Assembly (NCBI GenBank): GCA_027858795.1 | Contig: JAQICF010000023.1 | Coordinates: 1 to 6,160 of the forward strand | Reading direction: 5' to 3' | DNA length: 6,160 nt | From: Candidatus Delongbacteria bacterium | GTDB taxonomy: Bacteria > Delongbacteria > UBA4055 | Part shown: positions 1 through 6,160 of the stretch, piece by piece | Layout of the letters: each line of letters opens with the position of its first letter | Numbering within the stretch: the stretch's first letter is position 1 | Made by a program: the position numbers and the translations under genes | Notes under the pieces: generated by a model | What the model was told of the DNA's origin: nothing | Databases searched by the model: none | Seen by the model: the letters and a program-made list of their open reading frames with translations, nothing else

Positions 1-3000
1 TTTCCACCCGTGTCAACCAATAGAAATCCTTCAGGTTTGATCGTAGCTTGTGTCTTTTTCTCAGGAGAGTAATGCATCAATGCGGCATTCTCTTTATATG
101 CTGAAATAGTATTAAAACTATTAGTAAAAAATCCTTTTTGTTCTTTTCTCAGTTCAGTGATCTTATCTGCAACATCAAGTTCTTTCAATTTTTTGCTTAA
201 ATTCTTCTCAAGCCACATCTGAAATTTTACCAAGACAACACTTTCCTTTGTCATTGCTTTCTTTATATTCTTGATCTCGATAGTATCTTTGACACTTTTC
301 ATCAAAGGTATAGGATCTCCTTTCTCAACTATCTCTGCTTTATCTGAAATAGAATTGAATACATCTTTACTTATTCTTCTCTGGTCTACTAAAACTTTCG
401 AATCTTTCTTAATCTTTGAGAGGAATGAATTTATATCATTATAATCTTTAATTGTAACTTTATTAGCTTTAAAATATTCTGTCGTAGCTTTAGTAAGTTT
501 CTTTTTATCAACGAAATAATAAACATCCTTATCTGAGATTATTAAATGTGAAATAACAACAGGAGAATAAGAAATATCATTACCTCTGACATTTAAAGTC
601 CAAGCAATATTATCCAGAGATGATTCTATGAAATAATTACACTTATTATTAGACATTTTCTCTCTGATTTTATTTATCTTCTCTGATAAAGATGTACCTG
701 TATATTTATCCTGAAGGAATATTTTTTCACAAGGTACTGCAGGTCTATCCTTCCATATCTTATCAACTAGGTCTTCAGTCTTAAATGTAACGTCAAATTC
801 TTTAAGATTTTTTTCAATTGATCTTGTAGTAGCAATCGAAACAACTTTTCCATCAACTCCAATAGTAATCTTTTTCTTAAACTGCTCTTTCATCCATTCG
901 ATTGAAGTTTTAGCATTTGGGAAATTTGTTATAATAAACTCTATAGAACTTCCCTTGAGTTGTTTTTCAACCTGAATATCATATCTACCATCGGTGAAAA
1001 CACAGGCTTTCTTTTGTGTTACCATAACACTACCTGCTGAGCCAGTAAAACCTGACATCCACGCTCTTGATTGCCATCTAGTAGCAACATATTCACTCTG
1101 ATGAGGATCACTGCTTGGAATACAGTAAACATCTATCTTGTTCTTTTTCATCAAATCTCGTAACGCTTTCAACTTCTCTTTTGTCTTCATAATTTACTCT
1201 CCCTTTCGGACGAACACATGGGTTCGTCCCTACTTTGTCATCCTCGGACTTGATCCGGGGATCCATTTTTTCTCCACAGGTTGAAACCTGTGGTTATGGG
1301 TTTAATATCCCGTCAGGATATTAAACCACCAACTCTTTATCTTTTGACTTTACCTTATACCTTATACCTCATACCTTATACCTCATACCTCATACCTTAT
1401 ACCTCATACTTAAATGGGAACTGGAATCCATTTCCCATTTTCAATAATCATTTTCTCTGTATATCCACATTCTTTTAATATCTTTGATACATTTTCAAAG
1501 TTACCGTCAATATGCTCAGGCCTGTGTGCATCTGAATTTAGCACAACCGGAATGTTCAGCTTTCTAGCTTCCTTTAACGCCCATGGACTTGGATAAGGAA
1601 CTGTCATAAATCCTCTTGTAATTCCACCAGTATTTACATCAAGCATTGTTCCCTTGTCTGAGATGAATCTAAAAACACGCATTATCTCTGCCCTGTACCA
1701 AGGATCGCTTTCAGAGAAATATTTTTCATTGTGGTTATTTATCTTTATCAGATCAAAGTGACCTATAATATCAGGTTTGAATTTATCCACCATTGAAATC
1801 AACCTGTCACAGAACTCTTTAACAAATGCTTTTACAGAACCTTTGAAGTAATCATGAATTGTTTTATGAAAATCCTCAGGTTTGCAATCTATACCAAAGA
1901 TGTTTCCATTCTCATCAGGAAAGTAATGAATAGACCCGATCACATAATCCAAATCGTATTTTGAAAAAGCATTTTCTTCAATTCCTGTGAAGTAATCAAG
2001 TTCCATTCCCACATATATATCGATCTTATCTTTATATTTTTCTTTAAGTCTATTTATCTCTGCAAAATATTCATCAACTTTATCAGCAGGAAGTTCCCAG
2101 TGCTTGTCATATTGAGTTGGACCATGCTCTGAAAAACCAATAGATCTAAACCCTTTTTCTATAGCTATTTTTACATATTCTTCAGGGAAAGCTTTTCCGT
2201 CACTGAATAAACTGTGCATATGGTAATTTGTAAGTATCATCTGCAATTTTGAGGCACCATTTTAAGTTTAGAAGTATCAAAACCATTGGTTTTAGCGATC
2301 TCAACTAGTTCGTTATATATTTTATCATCAAGCTTTTCAAGTCTGCTCAGCACCCACAAATATTCTCTATTAGGTGCTCCTACAAGAACATACTGATAAT
2401 CTTTATCTAAATGAATAATGTAATAATCACCTGCAAACGGCCAGAAAAAAGACACTTTAAGTCTACCTGGAAATTTTTCATCCGGAACCCAGGCTACACC
2501 TTCTGCTTTTTTTCCTGATAGATCAGATTCCTTAACACCTTTATTGACTACTGTTATCTTCCCATCTTCTCTGATCTTATAATTTGCTGTTACACATTTC
2601 AACCCTTTTTCAAAACTGTGATCAAAACGTGCTATCTCGCACCATAGACCAGAATATTTCTCAATATCAACATTATCGACCGTCTTAAGGAATTTTGATG
2701 AAGAACATGAAGCTAAAATAATGCTTAAAAACATACAGATATATTTTTTCATAGCAGCTCCTTTTTTAAGATTAAATAAATATATTACATCTCTGTGTAT
2801 TTATCAATCAATATAGAATAAAAAAAGAGCGTATAAAACGCTCTCAAATTTACGATATAAAAACTAACCTTAGGATAAGGTGACCTCATACTTCATACCT
2901 CATACCTCATACTTCATACCTTATACTTCATACCTATCTTAAATACAACATCTTATTCCTACCTTTCACTTCCCCGTTTATGCTCAAAGAATAAAAATAC

Positions 3001-6000
3001 TGACCGGAAGTAAAATTATCAGTAGATAGCTTATATTCATGAGTTCCTTTATTCATTTTTCCAAGAAAAACTTGTTTAACCTGTTTCCCATTCGTATTAA
3101 AAATAATAATTGACACTTCTGATCCTGTATCAAGTTTAAATGGTATCATTGTTTCATTATTGAATGGATTCGGGTAGTTCTGCTGCAAATCACAATTGTC
3201 AATTGTCAATTGTTCATTGTCAATTGACGTAGTCCCAGTACACATAAAAACTCCCTTATCTGTTCCTATCATAAAATTTGGAGTATAAATTGGATACTGA
3301 TCTTCAATACAATAAATCTCATCAATATCTAATCCGTGTTCATGATATCTTGCTATACCTGTATCAAAAGGTACGATAAATATATAGTCAGGATACATAT
3401 CTATGTTGGTAGTAACAATATATGAGTCTTCATACTCGGTAATAAGGTTAGCTCCGGATATCCAGTCTATTAATTCAACACCTGTTATTGTACTGTCATT
3501 ATAATTCACTTTGTAAAGACCATCTGAGAGAGAACCAGTTCCAAGAGTAACAAGCACCTCGTTATTATTAGGAATCCTCCTAACATAAATATCATTGATA
3601 TCAAGAGTGCCAGTGGAATAGGAAACAATAGAGTCTGGAGTTTGCATATATAACGTTCCACCCCCATAGAAATTTCCTCCATAGAATACCGTCCCAGATC
3701 CTGTTTCTTCAATATCACTCATCGTTTCCATCCGAAAATGATCCAAAGATTCCCAGGTAACTCCATACTTGGAAAAAGAAGTCCAGGTAAACTTAGCATA
3801 GTAAAAGCCAGAGGCTAGTTTTTTTAAAAAAATAGGCCATATCGTATATCCAGCAAAATAGGTTGTATCATCAGCAGTGTTATGCTTATACATTGCATCA
3901 CTATTACTTCCATTACCTACTACACAAATTATCGTATCAGTTACATTTTCCTTAAATGCATAAGATACTAATGGTAAAGTGTTATGTGGTGAAATAATTT
4001 TTAAATCAGAACTTGTATAATAAGCCATTTCTGATCTGTTCAGACCAAATACATAACCATAATTACTTACATTCGTTATACTTCCTCTTTTTATTTCTGT
4101 TACACTATATGAATTCAGCTCAGGGAACATCTGCTCCCAAGTTAAACCAAACAAAGCAGTGGACATAACAAATAAAAACACGATTAACTGAATTATCTTT
4201 TTCATTTTGCACTCCAGATATTTTAAATGTCATAATAAGTTTAACTTAACAATTCATATTAACACTTAATTAGTTAAATTGCAATTGAAAACTTAAATAA
4301 CTTTATAATCATTTTTACAATTGAATTCACTACATAAATTTCATACTTTATAAGGTACTTATTTTTTAACGGAGCAATAAATGTTTGAATCAATACAAAA
4401 TTTCTTAGAACAATATCCTAATTCAGCTATTGGAATAAAAATATTTGCTTTATTCATTGGAGCTTTAATAATTGACCTTATAGTGCGTCATGTGTTTATC
4501 AAAGCGATAAAGAGAATAACCGATAAAACGAAGAATACCTGGGATGACAAGCTGTATGAGAATAAAGTTTTCAATAAAATAGCTAATCTCATTCCTGCAA
4601 TTGTGATCTATAATTTCTCATATCTTTTCCTTGAAGCTGAAGAAATAGTATCTAGAATAGTTCTGGCGTACATGATCTATGCGGGAGTAGTATTTTTTAA
4701 TGCATTCTTAGAATCAGCTAACACAATATATAATTCTTACGATTTCGCTAAAGACAAACCTATCAAAGGCTATATTCAAATCATTAAGCTGATCGTTTAC
4801 ATAATTGGAATACTTATAATAATATCAGTACTGATAAATAAATCACCTGTTCTTCTTCTCAGTGGAATCGGTGCAATGATGGCTGTTATTCTTTTGATCT
4901 TCAAGGATACGATACTTTCATTAGTAGCAAGTATCCAGCTCAGAACAAACAATATGATCAAGATCGGTGACTGGATAACAATGCCTAAGTATAATGCTGA
5001 CGGAGACGTTATAGATATTGCACTTCATACTGTTAAGGTACAGAATTTCGATAAAACTATTACTACAATACCAACCCACAAACTGATCGAAGAATCCTTT
5101 CAGAACTGGAAAGGTATGGTTGACTCGAAGGGCAGAAGAATAATGAGATCGGTAAACATAGATATGAATAGTGTTAAATTTCTTTCTGATGAAGAAATAA
5201 ACAAATTCAAGAATTTTAAATATTTAAAAGATTATATTGAAGCTAAAGAAAAAGAAATATCAGAGTTTAATTCAAATTTTCCTGATGAACTCAAGAACGA
5301 TGTAAATCAAAGAAAGCTTACAAATGTGGGAACTTTTAGAGCATATTTAAAGCATTACCTTAAAGATCATCCGAAAATCAACACTGACTTTATTTTTTTA
5401 ATAAGACAACTTCAACCCGGATCTGAAGGACTCCCTATTCAGGTCTATGTATTCACAAATGAAAATAAATGGGTTGCATACGAAGAGATACAGGCTGATA
5501 TCTTTGATCATATACTTGCAATTGTTCCGGAATTTGAATTAAGACTCTTCCAAAACCCTACAGGAAATGATTTTGCAAGAGGATTATCAAAATGAAAAAC
5601 ATACTAATATTTATACTAATACTAACATCTATAACATTCTCAATGCAGATTGAAGATCTGGAGAAAGACAGAATAAATCATGCAATAGACCAAATGTATC
5701 TGGAAAATTTTGAAGTTGCAGAATCGATTTTTTATAAGATAAGAGACCAATATCCTGATCATCCTATCGGTGATTTTATGATGGGAACATACTACAACTA
5801 TCTTGCGGTATTTTACGAAACGGATAAATTCGACTCGAAAATAACTATTTACTATAGAAATGTAGAAAAAAAATCAAGATTCCATATTAAGCAAGGAAAC
5901 ACTGACCCCTGGTATAAGTTCTATCTTGGAGCGAGCTTAGTAAATAAAGGTTACTTACTTGGTCGAAATAAAAGTTATTTCAAAGGCTTAAGATTGACTT

Positions 6001-6160
6001 CTAAAGGTATTTCTTATATTGAAGATTGTTCTAAGAAAAACAATAATATCGGAGATGCTTTACTATTGCTTGGTAGCTATAATTATTACAAAGGTTCTCT
6101 TTTAAGTTGGAGCTGGATATGGGACAATAGGACCGAAGGTATTGCAATGATGAAAAAAAG

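Overview
The window is AT-rich and reads as chromosomal DNA from a member of the FCB group (Bacteroidota/Ignavibacteriota/Cloacimonadota/Delongbacteria-like lineages). The main evidence is a secreted protein with a type IX secretion (T9SS type A) C-terminal sorting domain. Good Shine-Dalgarno sites (GGAG/AGGAG-like) precede every gene that does not overlap its upstream neighbour, which is untypical of classical Bacteroidota. A non-Bacteroidota FCB phylum is therefore a reasonable inference, but not a proof.

Layout, left to right. (1) 1-1190, minus: N-terminal two thirds of a three-domain Xaa-Pro aminopeptidase (M24B), cut by the left window edge. (2) 1191-1409: a non-coding spacer with four different palindromes in about 120 bp, then a tandem array of 7-bp repeats. 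(3) 1410-2752, minus: a two-gene unit, a Blc-type outer-membrane lipocalin followed by a PHP-family histidinol-phosphatase, coupled by an ATGA overlap. (4) 2753-2933: spacer with the lipocalin promoter, an intrinsic terminator for the gene upstream on the minus strand, a small palindrome and a second heptad array. (5) 2934-4205, minus: a T9SS-secreted protein of unknown function with a third, unrelated heptad array inside its coding sequence, just before the sorting domain. (6) 4206-4380: AT-rich divergent promoter region. (7) 4381-6160, plus: a YbdG-type MscS-family mechanosensitive channel, coupled by a second ATGA overlap to an exported helical/TPR-like protein that runs off the right edge.

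The genes do not form one pathway. They are mostly envelope and housekeeping functions: peptide turnover, an outer-membrane lipid-binding lipoprotein, histidine biosynthesis, a cell-surface or secreted protein, and osmotic-stress protection. I see no defence system, mobile element, RNA gene or CRISPR array.

The most unusual content is the repeats. Two arrays of an AT(A/G)AGGT-like heptad start at the stop codons of two genes and appear to contain those stops. A CAATTGA heptad array is translated in frame as the linker of the T9SS protein, and its two variant units fall exactly where the standard unit would give an in-frame TGA.
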